Positions 17,098-27,017 are shown, counted from the first letter of the stretch. The stretch is 64,000 nt of DNA from Pedobacter schmidteae (GCF_900564155.1 NZ_LS999839.1:5143097-5207096), one strand, 5' to 3'. Notes: generated by a model from the sequence alone, not told the origin. Program-made: numbers and translations.

Positions 17098-19818
17098 CTA
17101 TGAAAAAGTAATATTCAAACGCTCATTCGTTTTAACCCTGATCCCCTTATCGCTGATTATCCTCAACTCATTTCCCTCTTGTTTTAGTTGAACAGGAATA
17201 TTTTGAGCTCCCAGCATTACCGAAACTACGCTAATATGGCCCGACCCTATTTTATTAAAGGCCAATTCCTTTAGTTGCAACTCGCCATATTTCAAATTTA
17301 TGGCGTGCAACTGCCTGGTCCCTGCTTTTTTCTGTGTATAACTACCCCAGCCACTGGCCGACGTAAAAGCAGCCTTAAAGTTCTCCGCATTCCAGGCCGG
17401 CGAAAATTTGATGTAACCTTTGGGACCATGATATTCAAATCCACAGGCATTAATAAAAGTACCATAGCTTGCCATAGCCCTTGCATAATGGTCACTGCAT
17501 TCAATCTCATTAAATGGGTTTCTTTTGGCTGCATGATACCTATCGTGAATACAGCGGGTAAGGATCAGACTTTCCTCTACCATGCCTTCTGCCATCAGGT
17601 GCGCCGCAACCTGATGCTCAAATCCGCTCATGCATTCATGAAAGTACCCAAGCTGCCAGGTTACCTGCTCTCCAAATGGCTTAGGTTCATTATGCGGATT
17701 CGTATTCATTACCATTCCCCCTTCTCCCGGCAATGCGTAAGGCCTGCCCCCCACATGTGTTTTAATATATGGCCCAACATCGGCAGTAAAGTTATATTTC
17801 CATAAGGCTTTTAAAGCCGCTATTGCTTTATCTTTACTCAATACCCTTGGCAGTCCTACCTGAAATGCCCAACTTTGGCCATATACCTGATCAATATGGC
17901 AAGTATTATAAGAACCCAGATTTTTACGTCCCTGAACCTTGTCTGGTCGGTGAATAAAATACTCGCCATTGAATAGCTCCTTTTCCATATTCTTACGGCC
18001 ATTGGTTACATATGTAGCACATGTCCGGGCAAATACCTGGTCATCCATTTCTTCTGCCATAGCTTGCCCAGCCCTTGCCGCAGCAATGCAAAGGCCAACA
18101 ATCCATGCTATTTCGCCTTCCCATACCGCATCCAATGTATTTTCCATTGGCGTATCTGTCATGCCGTCGCCATTCTTATCCTGATCCAGCATAAACTGAG
18201 TTGCCTTTTTTATTTTTGGCCAGTTGGTTTGCAGAAATGTATTGTCGGCACTCATTTGATGTTCACGGTAAAATCTAAGTACAGTACCGGCTTGTCCATC
18301 AATTGCTGGCCTGCTTTCGTTTTCGGCACGGAATATAATAGCACCACTTTCTTCCTTAAATCCAACACCCAGATCTACACGTTGCCTTAAGTCGCGCTCC
18401 AGCTCTGGAAATATCCTGGCAACAGTTTGCGCATATTGCCATACATGCGTGCAGGTCCCGGCACAGGCTCCAACGCCTTCCCAACTCCAAAATCTACCGT
18501 TAGCAAATCGATAAGTATTGGCTGTTGCCAGCGTATCAATGTTAATAAAAGTGCGTTCAAGAAACCAGTATGGAAGTGTAGCGTCGTTCCATGTTGCACT
18601 CCACAATTCTGTTGTCTTGGTTAGTTTTTCAAAATTTGCCTGCAGATAAGCACTTACCGCCCCCGCATCTTTAAATCTGTTGGCGTAATGAAATCCTTTT
18701 TCCGCATCCCTAACTATTTTTCTGAGGTTAACATTTGCGTTGTTAAAATGCCAACTGATGGAATAATCTGCTTTAATCGATTTCCCCGGACCAAGCAGCT
18801 CCGCAATTTCAATCCCTCCTACTAATTTTCCGGGCGCATCCACAAATGCCGAACCTGTAGCCTCAGCATTGAAGTGTTTTTCCGTAACCGGCCAGGGTTC
18901 AATTGCCGCATAGGCCTTGCCCTTTGCTTTATGTAGGGCAAAACACATTGTGCCACTATCTTGTTCATTTTTTAAATCATCGCCAACAGCATCGAAGGAA
19001 TAGAGAATGCTCCTTGAATTTTCGGCTGTTATAGTCTCATTTTTTCTTCTCCCGGTATTTATCTTTCCGCTTAACTTGTTAACTCCATTTTCCATCCATC
19101 CCAGCACAGCAACATTTATATTGCTGGTGGTGGTATTCTTTATTTCCAATCGTAAAATAGTTGCAGGTAAAGCCGAATTCTCTGCGTCCAAAGGAATAAA
19201 TGGCGAATAAACCTTCATGTGCACAGCAACAGGAAAATCTTTAGCGCTGTATATGATGGAAGCCATTGGATAAGCCGGTTTAAACACAATCTCGTCCCAA
19301 TGCGCTTCACTTAATTCTTTAATAAACGTTTTGCCATTCCATACCGCTTTTACAGCAAAGCCCTGTTCTAAAACACGTTTGTTATTCGCAATTGCAGGTT
19401 CAACATATGCAGAGCCGTCTCTGGCACGAATCTTTCTTACTTCGGTTCCATCATTCCAGTCTGCCGTTTTAGGTTCTATTCCCTCTTTTATACCTTCAAA
19501 TGTTTCATTATAAATTTGCCACAACCACAACCTTCCGTCGCCACCAACATATACCGTTCCGGCATGGAGACCGCCCACCGGCATTCCTATATATTTAAAT
19601 TCATTTCTACTTTTAAAATAAGCCGTCTCTTCACCCCTGTGGTAAAGCGAGCGAACCCATTTGGCATCCAGTCCTTTATTTTCCGGTATATTGTGACGAG
19701 GATAGTCCAAAGCAAACATACTTTTGCCCCAAACGGGGAATTGTACTACTGCCAGGCTAGCCGTAAGCAGGCCTGCTTTTTTTATAAAATCTCTTCTGTT
19801 GGATTCGTTATTCGGCAT
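17098..19818 (-). CDS. GH116-family glycosidase (GBA2-like, DUF608), Tat-exported
   Basis: The 906-aa protein has a Tat signal (NRRDFIKKAGLLTASLAVV). An N-terminal beta-sandwich domain (FKYIGMPVGGLHAGTVYVGGDGRLWLWQIYNETF, about residues 70-105) leads to the C-terminal (alpha/alpha)6 barrel. The loop DQDKNGDGMTDTPMENTLDAVW is the conserved family segment near the acid/base. The family hydrolyses beta-glucosides, beta-xylosides or glucosylceramides. Two S1 sulfatases lie directly upstream with 62-nt and 4-nt gaps in one transcription unit, so the glycan or glycolipid is probably sulfated. That combination is the inference; the GH116 fold is the firm part. Confidence 0.87.
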   Translation of the reverse strand: MPNNESNRRDFIKKAGLLTASLAVVQFPVWGKSMFALDYPRHNIPENKGLDAKWVRSLYHRGEETAYFKSRNEFKYIGMPVGGLHAGTVYVGGDGRLWLWQIYNETFEGIKEGIEPKTADWNDGTEVRKIRARDGSAYVEPAIANNKRVLEQGFAVKAVWNGKTFIKELSEAHWDEIVFKPAYPMASIIYSAKDFPVAVHMKVYSPFIPLDAENSALPATILRLEIKNTTTSNINVAVLGWMENGVNKLSGKINTGRRKNETITAENSRSILYSFDAVGDDLKNEQDSGTMCFALHKAKGKAYAAIEPWPVTEKHFNAEATGSAFVDAPGKLVGGIEIAELLGPGKSIKADYSISWHFNNANVNLRKIVRDAEKGFHYANRFKDAGAVSAYLQANFEKLTKTTELWSATWNDATLPYWFLERTFINIDTLATANTYRFANGRFWSWEGVGACAGTCTHVWQYAQTVARIFPELERDLRQRVDLGVGFKEESGAIIFRAENESRPAIDGQAGTVLRFYREHQMSADNTFLQTNWPKIKKATQFMLDQDKNGDGMTDTPMENTLDAVWEGEIAWIVGLCIAAARAGQAMAEEMDDQVFARTCATYVTNGRKNMEKELFNGEYFIHRPDKVQGRKNLGSYNTCHIDQVYGQSWAFQVGLPRVLSKDKAIAALKALWKYNFTADVGPYIKTHVGGRPYALPGEGGMVMNTNPHNEPKPFGEQVTWQLGYFHECMSGFEHQVAAHLMAEGMVEESLILTRCIHDRYHAAKRNPFNEIECSDHYARAMASYGTFINACGFEYHGPKGYIKFSPAWNAENFKAAFTSASGWGSYTQKKAGTRQLHAINLKYGELQLKELAFNKIGSGHISVVSVMLGAQNIPVQLKQEGNELRIISDKGIRVKTNERLNITFS

Positions 19819-19880
19819 AGCAAAATTCTTTATTGATGGTAGGCCTTAGCCAGCCATGATGTATGAATGATGAACCTTTA

Positions 19881-21365
19881 TTACTTTAACTTCATTTTAT
19901 CATCCAGAAACTCCCACTCATTGATGTGTGCTTTTTGATGTTCCTTCTTTACAATCTGGTCAAACTTTTTAACCAGGGCCGGCTGCTGACTGGCTACATC
20001 CTGCTTTTCAGAAGGGTCATCTTTTAAATTGAAAATCATCCATGGATTATTCGGGTTTTTACGCAGTTCCGTTTTCACACCTTTCCAATCGCCATACCTA
20101 ATGGCCAGCTGCCCTCCTTTTTCGGGGTATTCAAAATAAAGGTATTCGCGTTGTTGCTGCATGGCAGTTTTTCCGGTTAATGTTGGCCATAGGGAAATGC
20201 CATCGGTATGATTTGTTTTAGCACCAGCAATTTCAGCAAAAGTAGCCATCATATCAAACTGGGCCGACACAAAATCATTTTTTGAGCTAGGTTTTATCTT
20301 TCCGGGCCAACGTGCAATAAAGGGTTCGCGGATTCCTCCTTCAAAAACATCCATTTTTAATCCGCGTAAACCCCCGCTGCTATTAAAAAACACTGCGTCA
20401 ACCCCTCCGTTAAAAGTCGGGCCATTGTCGCTGGAAAACAGGATAATGGTATTTTTATCCAATCCAAGCTCCTTTATTTTTTTCATTACTATTCCCACCT
20501 GTTCATCCAAAAATGTAACCATCGCAGCATAGGTTGATAGCGGGTATTTGCATGGTGCGTATCCATTTTCTCCATAATATGGTTTTTCTCCTGGAAACTT
20601 ACCAATATACTGATCAACATATTTTTGAGGCACCTGTAGGGATGCATGAGGAATGGTATAGGGCATGTATAAAAAGAAGGGTTCCTTTTTATGTTGGTCA
20701 ATAAACCTGAGCGCCTTTTCGGTCATTTTTGCCGGAGCATAATCCCTTCCTGAAAAGGCTTCAAAATCCTTATCAGTAGCTGTTGCCGGATCCAAACGCT
20801 TGTGAACAGAAAACGGAGTGTTGTTGAGTTTATCCCAATGATCATTTTCCCATAAATGAGTAGGATAATAGTTATGCGCCTGCTTTTGGTCTACATAACC
20901 ATAAAAATAATCAAAGCCCTGCAGTAATGGGTTTCCGGTTGTCCCAGCCATTCCCAGGCCCCATTTACCGGTAATACCTGTAGCATACCCCACCGACTTC
21001 AACATTTTAGGTATAGTAAATGTTCCTTCCGGCAAAGGCATTTGCCCACCTTCGCTTTCATCGGTAAAGCCTCCCATCTCATAGTTTCCCCGGATATAGG
21101 AATGTCCTCCGTGTTTGCCCGTCATCAGCATACACCTTGCAGGGGCACAAACCGGTGTTCCGGTATAATGCTGGGTAAATGTCATCCCCTCACTGGCCAG
21201 GCGGTCCAGGTTGGGTGTTTTTATCTTTGTTTGCCCATAAGGCCCCGTTTCTCCATATCCCAGATCGTCAGCATAAATATAAATGATATTGGGCTTTTGA
21301 GCTGGCTGGCTATACGCAACCAGACCAAACACCATCAATATACAGGACAAGATAATATGTTTCAT
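19881..21365 (-). CDS. S1-family sulfatase, exported
   Basis: The 494-aa protein has a signal peptide (MKHIILSCILMVFGLVAYSQ). IIYIYADDLGYGE supplies the metal-binding aspartates (D33, D34). TPVCAPARCMLMTGKHGG contains the C-x-A-x-R formylglycine site (C73, R77); family enzymes need C-x-P/A-x-R with maturation by an anaerobic or aerobic formylglycine generator, not seen in this window. The C-terminal domain ends in FNLKDDPSEKQDVASQQP, typical of S1. It removes a sulfate ester in the periplasm or at the surface. It is the second of two tandem sulfatases upstream of GH116. Confidence 0.93.
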   Translation of the reverse strand: MKHIILSCILMVFGLVAYSQPAQKPNIIYIYADDLGYGETGPYGQTKIKTPNLDRLASEGMTFTQHYTGTPVCAPARCMLMTGKHGGHSYIRGNYEMGGFTDESEGGQMPLPEGTFTIPKMLKSVGYATGITGKWGLGMAGTTGNPLLQGFDYFYGYVDQKQAHNYYPTHLWENDHWDKLNNTPFSVHKRLDPATATDKDFEAFSGRDYAPAKMTEKALRFIDQHKKEPFFLYMPYTIPHASLQVPQKYVDQYIGKFPGEKPYYGENGYAPCKYPLSTYAAMVTFLDEQVGIVMKKIKELGLDKNTIILFSSDNGPTFNGGVDAVFFNSSGGLRGLKMDVFEGGIREPFIARWPGKIKPSSKNDFVSAQFDMMATFAEIAGAKTNHTDGISLWPTLTGKTAMQQQREYLYFEYPEKGGQLAIRYGDWKGVKTELRKNPNNPWMIFNLKDDPSEKQDVASQQPALVKKFDQIVKKEHQKAHINEWEFLDDKMKLK

Positions 21366-21369
21366 ACCA

Positions 21370-22875
21370 TTATTTCTTTTCTTTGATTTGCTGCAACAGA
21401 TCAGAAAGCTCTTTCACCTTCTCCGGAAATCTCTCAGCCAGGTTATTTTGTTCAGAAATGTCTTCATTTAAATTGTAAAGCTGACGTTTTTCAGAACTTC
21501 CAGACTCAATATTAACCAGCTTCATTAAGGCCGGTCCATTTCCCGGACTGATGTATTTCCAGCCATCCTTCACTACAGAAAGACTCCCCCCCTGCTGTAC
21601 CAATACCGATCGACCTTTTGCAGATTTGCCAAGCAAGGCATCCATAACGTTCTCACTGTCGGTGGCCTCGCCTTGAGGGATTGGCCGTCCCAGCAATCTG
21701 GAAAAAGAAGCCAGCAGATCCATCTGGCATACCAGAGCTTTAGACACCTGAGGCTTAACCTGATTTCCCCAACTTAAAATAAAAGGTACACGGGTACCGC
21801 CTTCAAAAGCACTGTACTTGCCTCCCCTCAACTTTCCGGCCGGGGTATGTCCGTTCAATTTAGTTACTGCCTCATCCTGATAGCCGTCATCCAGTACAGG
21901 GCCATTATCACTGGTAAATATGACCATTGTGTTTTTCTCCAGGCCCAGCACCTCCAGCTGCTTCATCAGTTCACCTACAGTCCAATCCAACTGTAAAATG
22001 GCATCACCTCTTAGTCCCAATCCACTTTTTCCTTTAAAACGGGTAGCCGGCATGCGCGGAACATGAGGCTCTGTTAAGGCAAAGTATAAAAAGAAAGGCT
22101 TATTTTTGTTAGTTCTGATAAAATCCTGTGCAGAAGCCAAAAAAGTTGTAGAAACCTCTTCATCCACCCATCTGGCCATTTTACCTCCACTCATGTATCC
22201 GATACGGCCTATTCCATTAACTATGGTTTGATCATGTCCTTGCCCTGGTGAAGAGCGTTGCTTTAACAGCTCAGGATGGTCTTTTCCGGTAGGGTCATCT
22301 CCTACTTTATGGCTATAATCAACCATAATCGGATCGTTATTATCCAGGGCTACAACCTTTCGGTTCTCTAAAAAGACCGTTGGCACCCTATCGGCAGTAG
22401 CCGGAAAAATAAAGGAATAACCAAAGCCAACATCATTAGGCCCGGGCTTTACTTCACCGTTCCAGTCTTTAGCCACAGCTGTACCCAAACCCAAATGCCA
22501 CTTGCCCACTATAGCAGTTTGGTAGCCTGCCGACTGAAATAATTTTGGTAACGTAAGCCGGTCAGTTGGAACAATCAATGCTGCGTCACCAGGCAAAACA
22601 CCCGTCCCTTGTCTGCGCCATGGATATTGCCCCGTCATCAGGGCATAACGTGAAGGCGTACAAGTGGCCGATGTGCAGTGCGCATCTGTAAAACGAATCC
22701 CCGAAGCAGCAAGCTTATCCAGGTTAGGGGTCTGAATTTTTGTTGCCCCATAACAGCTCAAATCGCCGTACCCCAAATCATCAGCATAAATATAAATCAC
22801 ATTGGGTTTTTGCTGCGCACAAACAGTAAAAACGACGGCAAACAACATCAGGATTAAGCAAATCTCTTTTTTCAT
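21370..22875 (-). CDS. S1-family sulfatase, exported
   Basis: The 501-aa protein starts at the ATG at 22875 (MKKEICLILMLFAVVFTVCAQ), chosen because it begins a normal signal peptide; the frame runs open another 39 codons upstream without coding character. It has VIYIYADDLGYGDLSCYGA and the formylglycine motif TCTPSRYALMTGQ (C72, R76). YNLNEDISEQNNLAE near the end is the usual S1 C-terminal motif. It differs in length and loops from the neighbouring sulfatase, so the two probably cut different sulfate positions. Upstream, after 40 nt, lie the remains of a third sulfatase. Confidence 0.92.
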   Translation of the reverse strand: MKKEICLILMLFAVVFTVCAQQKPNVIYIYADDLGYGDLSCYGATKIQTPNLDKLAASGIRFTDAHCTSATCTPSRYALMTGQYPWRRQGTGVLPGDAALIVPTDRLTLPKLFQSAGYQTAIVGKWHLGLGTAVAKDWNGEVKPGPNDVGFGYSFIFPATADRVPTVFLENRKVVALDNNDPIMVDYSHKVGDDPTGKDHPELLKQRSSPGQGHDQTIVNGIGRIGYMSGGKMARWVDEEVSTTFLASAQDFIRTNKNKPFFLYFALTEPHVPRMPATRFKGKSGLGLRGDAILQLDWTVGELMKQLEVLGLEKNTMVIFTSDNGPVLDDGYQDEAVTKLNGHTPAGKLRGGKYSAFEGGTRVPFILSWGNQVKPQVSKALVCQMDLLASFSRLLGRPIPQGEATDSENVMDALLGKSAKGRSVLVQQGGSLSVVKDGWKYISPGNGPALMKLVNIESGSSEKRQLYNLNEDISEQNNLAERFPEKVKELSDLLQQIKEKK

Positions 22876-22915
22876 ATTGGTGTATAAATGGTTCTTTATT
22901 GGTAAGCAATGTCTG

Positions 22916-23235
22916 TTACTGAATATTGAGCTGATCGGCAGCGAGTATGGGAGTCCAACGCGGTTGGGGCAATTTTGTTTTCCATTTTTCAAATAAGGTC
23001 TTCAGCTCGCCGGCTATTTTCGGTTGCACAGCAGCAAGATCGTTTTTTTCTGTGACATCCAGTGCCAAATTGTACAAACAAGGTGCTTTGTCAACCTCAC
23101 GATATCCATACCTTGCAATGCCGGATAGTTACCTGCATCGTCGCCCGCTGCATTGATAAAAGCAGGCAACAAATCAAGCGTAGATACCGGTACATTACAA
23201 ACCGTTCCGGCCTTTACTTTGTTGATAAGCATGCA
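22916..23235 (-). pseudogene. Decayed C-terminus of a third S1 sulfatase
   Basis: Two minus-strand segments in different frames look like a sulfatase C-terminus. The first, read from 23232, contains KVKAGTVCNVPVSTLDLLPAF, the usual post-catalytic 'PGKVKAGT...STLDLLPT' stretch. The second, ending in a TAA at 22916-22918, contains KAPCLYNLALDVTEKNDLA, the usual C-terminal 'LYNL..D..E..NLA' stretch. The segments join around 23110-23130 with a change of frame, and the 60-100 residues normally between them are missing. The catalytic N-terminus is absent altogether, and stops close the frame above 23240. This looks like deletion plus frameshift, leaving an inactive relic at the operon head. Confidence 0.8.
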
Positions 23236-23465
23236 TAGCCGGTTTCCTTAACGAAGGTAATAAATAGTTCAGTAAATTGAATATTCAAAACTTTTTGTGT
23301 CCAATGGTGTTAATATCCGGAACTGATCTGGGATTTATTAAGCGTTACCAGATCAAAGGATAATTTTTTTTAATCAACTGGCAAGGTTTTTGCATTTTTT
23401 CATTGTTCTATTTTACGCAATCAAAAAATGAAAACTACTTTTCACGCTTTCTTAATGTTACGCCT

Positions 23466-24854
23466 ATGAATCTAAAACAGACGCTGCTACTCTCTATTCT
23501 GGTGATGATTTGTTCAAACAAGATTATAGCACAACAAATTATCGATCCTCAACTGAAGCAACCCATACAGCAGGCCATCGCTACCAATTATGAATTGCTG
23601 AATAAAAATATAGAGGCACACAAATCGACAATTAATGCCGAAAGTGTCCGTGCCAAACGATTGCCAGAGGTATCGGCCAACGCGGTTTACACCTATTTTA
23701 ACCAGACAGGTTCTTTGGACGTGCCAACGATTACGCTTCCCATTACCGGACTAGAGCTTTTCAAGGGAAGTCAATCCTTTACTACCAGTGGGAATATTGC
23801 ACGCGTGGGTTTGTTGGGTAAGCAGATTATTTTTAGTGGCATGCAGATTCCCAATGCCGAAAAAGCTTTAACCGAAAAATCCAAGGCTGAACAACTAATG
23901 GCTGATGCCAGTAAAGAAGGGATTGCCAAAGACGTGATTGCAATATTTGACCAGTATATGTTACTGGCGGAGGTGGAAAAATTAATCAACGATACCGAAA
24001 AACGACTGAAAAAGGAGTCCATAAATGTATCAACTGCCATAAAAAACGGGCTAGCCATTCCATACGACAGAGATAAAATCCATCTGGCCTTATTAGAGTT
24101 ATCGGCCAAACAAACGGAAATAAACGGGAACCGGAAGCTCCTGTTACAAAAATTGGCACTACTTACACATCTGCCTGCCGATCAGCTGGCGAAAATAAGC
24201 TATCCCCTGAATACCATTACTTTGACTGAAACCAGATTCAATGCAGACAAAAGGAAAGAACTGCAGGCCTTGCAACATTCGTCTAAAGCCTATGAATACC
24301 TGCTAAAAAAAGAAAAAGGAAGCGCATTACCTGCTGTTTTTGCATTTGCCAACCTCTCGTACCTGAATGTATTTAATGCAAATACAAGCCTGAAAGATGT
24401 GGGTCCTTATGACAAAGTGGACTTAAAACTCGACCGGTTGTCTACGTTTCCAAATGTGCTGCTTGGCATCGGTGCCAAATGGGATATTTTTGCCGGCGGT
24501 GAACATAAACACAAAATAGCGCTGGCCAAAGCCGATATGCAAATAAATGAAAACAAGAGAAAAGACACAGAAGAGAAACTAAATCTCTTAATCGAGAAGT
24601 CGAAAGTTGATTATGAAAATACATTGGAAAAAATAAAAATCACCCAACAACAGATCGTAATTTCCAAAAACAATATGACCATTGCCAGCAAACAATACCA
24701 GGAGGGGTTGATTAACATATCTGAACGACTGGAAGCCGAAAACGACCTGTACAAATCTTCTCTCAACTATTACATGCAGGTGATACAACAGCGTACCGCG
24801 GGCTTGGAATTGTTGCAAAACTCGGGCAGCTTACTGGAAAAAATAATGAATTAA
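23466..24854 (+). CDS. TolC-family outer-membrane efflux protein
   Basis: The 462-aa outer-membrane channel starts at the ATG at 23466 (MNLKQTLLLSILVMICSNKIIAQQ), which begins a signal peptide; an in-frame ATG at 23403 would add 21 residues with no signal character. Two repeated long-helix regions are visible, the second ending in EARLEAENDLYKSSLNYYMQVIQQR-like helices (residues about 405-455). It is followed after 2 nt by a HlyD-type adaptor and then an ABC-2 permease, forming a tripartite exporter. The cargo is unknown. No strong promoter is visible; TATTTTAC around 23411 is a poor -7 match. Confidence 0.9.
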   Translation: MNLKQTLLLSILVMICSNKIIAQQIIDPQLKQPIQQAIATNYELLNKNIEAHKSTINAESVRAKRLPEVSANAVYTYFNQTGSLDVPTITLPITGLELFKGSQSFTTSGNIARVGLLGKQIIFSGMQIPNAEKALTEKSKAEQLMADASKEGIAKDVIAIFDQYMLLAEVEKLINDTEKRLKKESINVSTAIKNGLAIPYDRDKIHLALLELSAKQTEINGNRKLLLQKLALLTHLPADQLAKISYPLNTITLTETRFNADKRKELQALQHSSKAYEYLLKKEKGSALPAVFAFANLSYLNVFNANTSLKDVGPYDKVDLKLDRLSTFPNVLLGIGAKWDIFAGGEHKHKIALAKADMQINENKRKDTEEKLNLLIEKSKVDYENTLEKIKITQQQIVISKNNMTIASKQYQEGLINISERLEAENDLYKSSLNYYMQVIQQRTAGLELLQNSGSLLEKIMN

Positions 24855-24856
24855 AA

Positions 24857-25840
24857 ATGAAAAGGATGAAAAATTCTACACTATACTTTTTACTTTTTGC
24901 CCTCGTGCTGACAAGTTGCGGTGGTCAAAAAAAGAATGAAAACCTTCTGGAAGGAAAAACAGAGCGGGAACAAATTTCACTGGCTAGCAAACTGGCGGGG
25001 AAAGTTCAGAAAATACGCGTATCAGAAGGAGAAATGGTAGAAGCTGGCGACACCTTGCTGGTACTTGAAATACCCGAAGTAGAAGCCAAAAAGGCCCAGG
25101 CTAAGGGTGCTGTAAGCAGTGCCGAAGCACAGTACCGTATGGCAAAAAAAGGTGCCACACAAGGCCAGATTACCCAGCTTAATGCAAAAGTATCGGGTTT
25201 AAAAGAACAATTGGATTTTGCAGAAAAGTCGATGTCCCGACTCAAAAACATGCTTAAAGACAGCCTTATTTCTCAACAAAAATTTGATGAGGTCTTCGCC
25301 AAATATCAGGGTGCAAAAAATCAGTACATAGCAGCTGTTGCCGAATTAACAGAAGCAAAAAACGGTGCACGGGTAGAACAGCAGCTGATGGCACTGGGCC
25401 AACAGGAACGTGCCCTTGGCGCATTAGACGAAGTGGGGGTTGCCGAAAAGGAACGTTTTGTTAAAGCTCCACAAAAAATGTCAGTTGAAAGCATCACCTT
25501 AAAAGAAGGCGAATTGGCCCTGCCGGGTTATTCGCTGGTTTCCGGCTTTTTAAATAATGCTACTTTTTTCAGATTTACCGCCACTGAACAGCAGGCATCA
25601 AAAATCAAAACCGGCCAGGAAGTAAGTGTACTGGTACCAAATGAGCACAAATCGATAAAAGGAAAAATCGCATGGATTAAGCCGCTTAGTGCTTATGCCA
25701 ATATCACCTCGGCCTACCCCGATTACGAACAGGGGCAATCGCTTTTCGAAATCAAAGTAATCCCCTTTAATCCCGAAGAAGCCGGATCCTTATTGATAAA
25801 AGGAACTGTACAATTGGATTTAACCAGCAACAACAAATAG
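24857..25840 (+). CDS. HlyD/RND-type periplasmic adaptor lipoprotein
   Basis: Membrane-fusion lipoprotein of 327 aa with lipobox LVLTSC (C21). The first lipoyl half-motif is LAGKVQKIRVSEGEMVEAGDTLLVLEIPE. A coiled-coil hairpin covers about residues 75-180 (rich in A, K, Q), then come the second lipoyl half and a beta-barrel domain (FRFTATEQQASKIKTGQEV). It links the TolC channel and the ABC-2 permease of the same operon. The short hairpin resembles the YbhG/EmrA type of adaptor. Spacing is 2 nt upstream and 11 nt downstream. Confidence 0.9.
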   Translation: MKRMKNSTLYFLLFALVLTSCGGQKKNENLLEGKTEREQISLASKLAGKVQKIRVSEGEMVEAGDTLLVLEIPEVEAKKAQAKGAVSSAEAQYRMAKKGATQGQITQLNAKVSGLKEQLDFAEKSMSRLKNMLKDSLISQQKFDEVFAKYQGAKNQYIAAVAELTEAKNGARVEQQLMALGQQERALGALDEVGVAEKERFVKAPQKMSVESITLKEGELALPGYSLVSGFLNNATFFRFTATEQQASKIKTGQEVSVLVPNEHKSIKGKIAWIKPLSAYANITSAYPDYEQGQSLFEIKVIPFNPEEAGSLLIKGTVQLDLTSNNK

Positions 25841-25851
25841 CGACCTAACTG

Positions 25852-27012
25852 ATGAAACAGATATTTCAGCTTATCGGCAGGGAGTTCAAACTCTTTTTCA
25901 ATAATAAAGTATTGAGGATGCTGTTTATTGGCGCGCCCATTATGTATGGTTTTCTGGTGGGCAGTGTATATGAAAAAGGAAAAGTAACCGACTTGCCAAT
26001 TGTGGTGGTAGATGAGGATCGCTCGGCCATGAGCCAGAAACTCATCCAGATGTTTACAGAAAATGAGGTGATAAAAGTCGTAAGTATATTGGGCAGCACT
26101 GATCAATCCCGAAAAATAGCCTTAGAAAAAGAAGCGCCATGCGTAGTGCTTATCCCCAAAAATTTTGAAACCCAGATTCTATTAAAACGATATCCGGAAC
26201 TTACTGTTTTTGTAGACGCCTCTAATACCCTCACCGCTAATTTTGCCAGTTCGTCCATCAACGTTTGTGCTGCTACATTCAAAGCAGGTATCCAAATTGA
26301 AGCCTTAAAAAAACAAGGAGTACCTGCAAATATGGCCAGCACCCAGTTTGAGCCTTTCAGAACTACTTTTATAAAGGAAAACATAAGGAGTGGAAACTAT
26401 TTGTATTTTATGCTACCCGGTGTATTGCTGACTGTATTTCAGCAGGTACTATTATTGGGACTCGCCCTCAGCTTCTCTTCAGAATTTGAAAAGGGCACTT
26501 TTAAAGACCTGGTAAAGAAAATAAGTAACCCCTTCGGATTAATCTTTGTCAAGGTTACTCCATACCTCATCATGTCTGTTGGCATACTGCTGTTATATTA
26601 CGGTTTCTCGGTATTTTATCGGCTACCGCTGCAAACAGAAATATTTCCATTTGCATTGGCCACTATATTGTTTATCCTGGCCGTTTGTTTTATTGGAATT
26701 CTGGGCAGTATCTTGTTACCTGACCAGCTTAAAGCCACTGAGGTGTTAATGGTAGTAGCCACACCGAGTTTTATTTTAAGTGGCTTTACATGGCCCCTGA
26801 GCCAGATGCCCCAATGGGTACAGTACATTGCAGGTGTAATTCCCCTTACTCATTATTTAAAAATCTATCGCACCCTTTTTGTTGAACATGGCCAGCTGGC
26901 CAAATTAGGTGCGCCATTATTTGCCCTTTTATTGATATCTATAATCTGTTTGCTATTGGCCGTGGTTTTCCTGTCGATAAAAATAAGGAAACTAAAGAAA
27001 GCAGGGGTATAA
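25852..27012 (+). CDS. ABC-2 type exporter permease (YhhJ/YbhR-like)
   Basis: Inner-membrane permease of 386 aa. It has one N-terminal helix (residues about 20-40), a long periplasmic domain (VVVDEDRSAMSQKLIQMF ... FASSSINVC), and five C-terminal helices including PGVLLTVFQQVLLLGLALSF and the ABC-2 signature FTWPLSQMPQWVQYIAGVIPLTHYLK. It completes a TolC-adaptor-permease unit. No ATP-binding subunit is encoded in the operon or anywhere in this window; related E. coli systems have one (YbhF). An unlinked ATPase may serve it. Confidence 0.9.
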   Translation: MKQIFQLIGREFKLFFNNKVLRMLFIGAPIMYGFLVGSVYEKGKVTDLPIVVVDEDRSAMSQKLIQMFTENEVIKVVSILGSTDQSRKIALEKEAPCVVLIPKNFETQILLKRYPELTVFVDASNTLTANFASSSINVCAATFKAGIQIEALKKQGVPANMASTQFEPFRTTFIKENIRSGNYLYFMLPGVLLTVFQQVLLLGLALSFSSEFEKGTFKDLVKKISNPFGLIFVKVTPYLIMSVGILLLYYGFSVFYRLPLQTEIFPFALATILFILAVCFIGILGSILLPDQLKATEVLMVVATPSFILSGFTWPLSQMPQWVQYIAGVIPLTHYLKIYRTLFVEHGQLAKLGAPLFALLLISIICLLLAVVFLSIKIRKLKKAGV

Positions 27013-27017
27013 AAAAT

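Noticed and set aside
17275..17805. Plus-strand frame of 176 codons opposite GH116
   Set aside because: Fully inside the GH116 gene; no start signals and no recognisable family.
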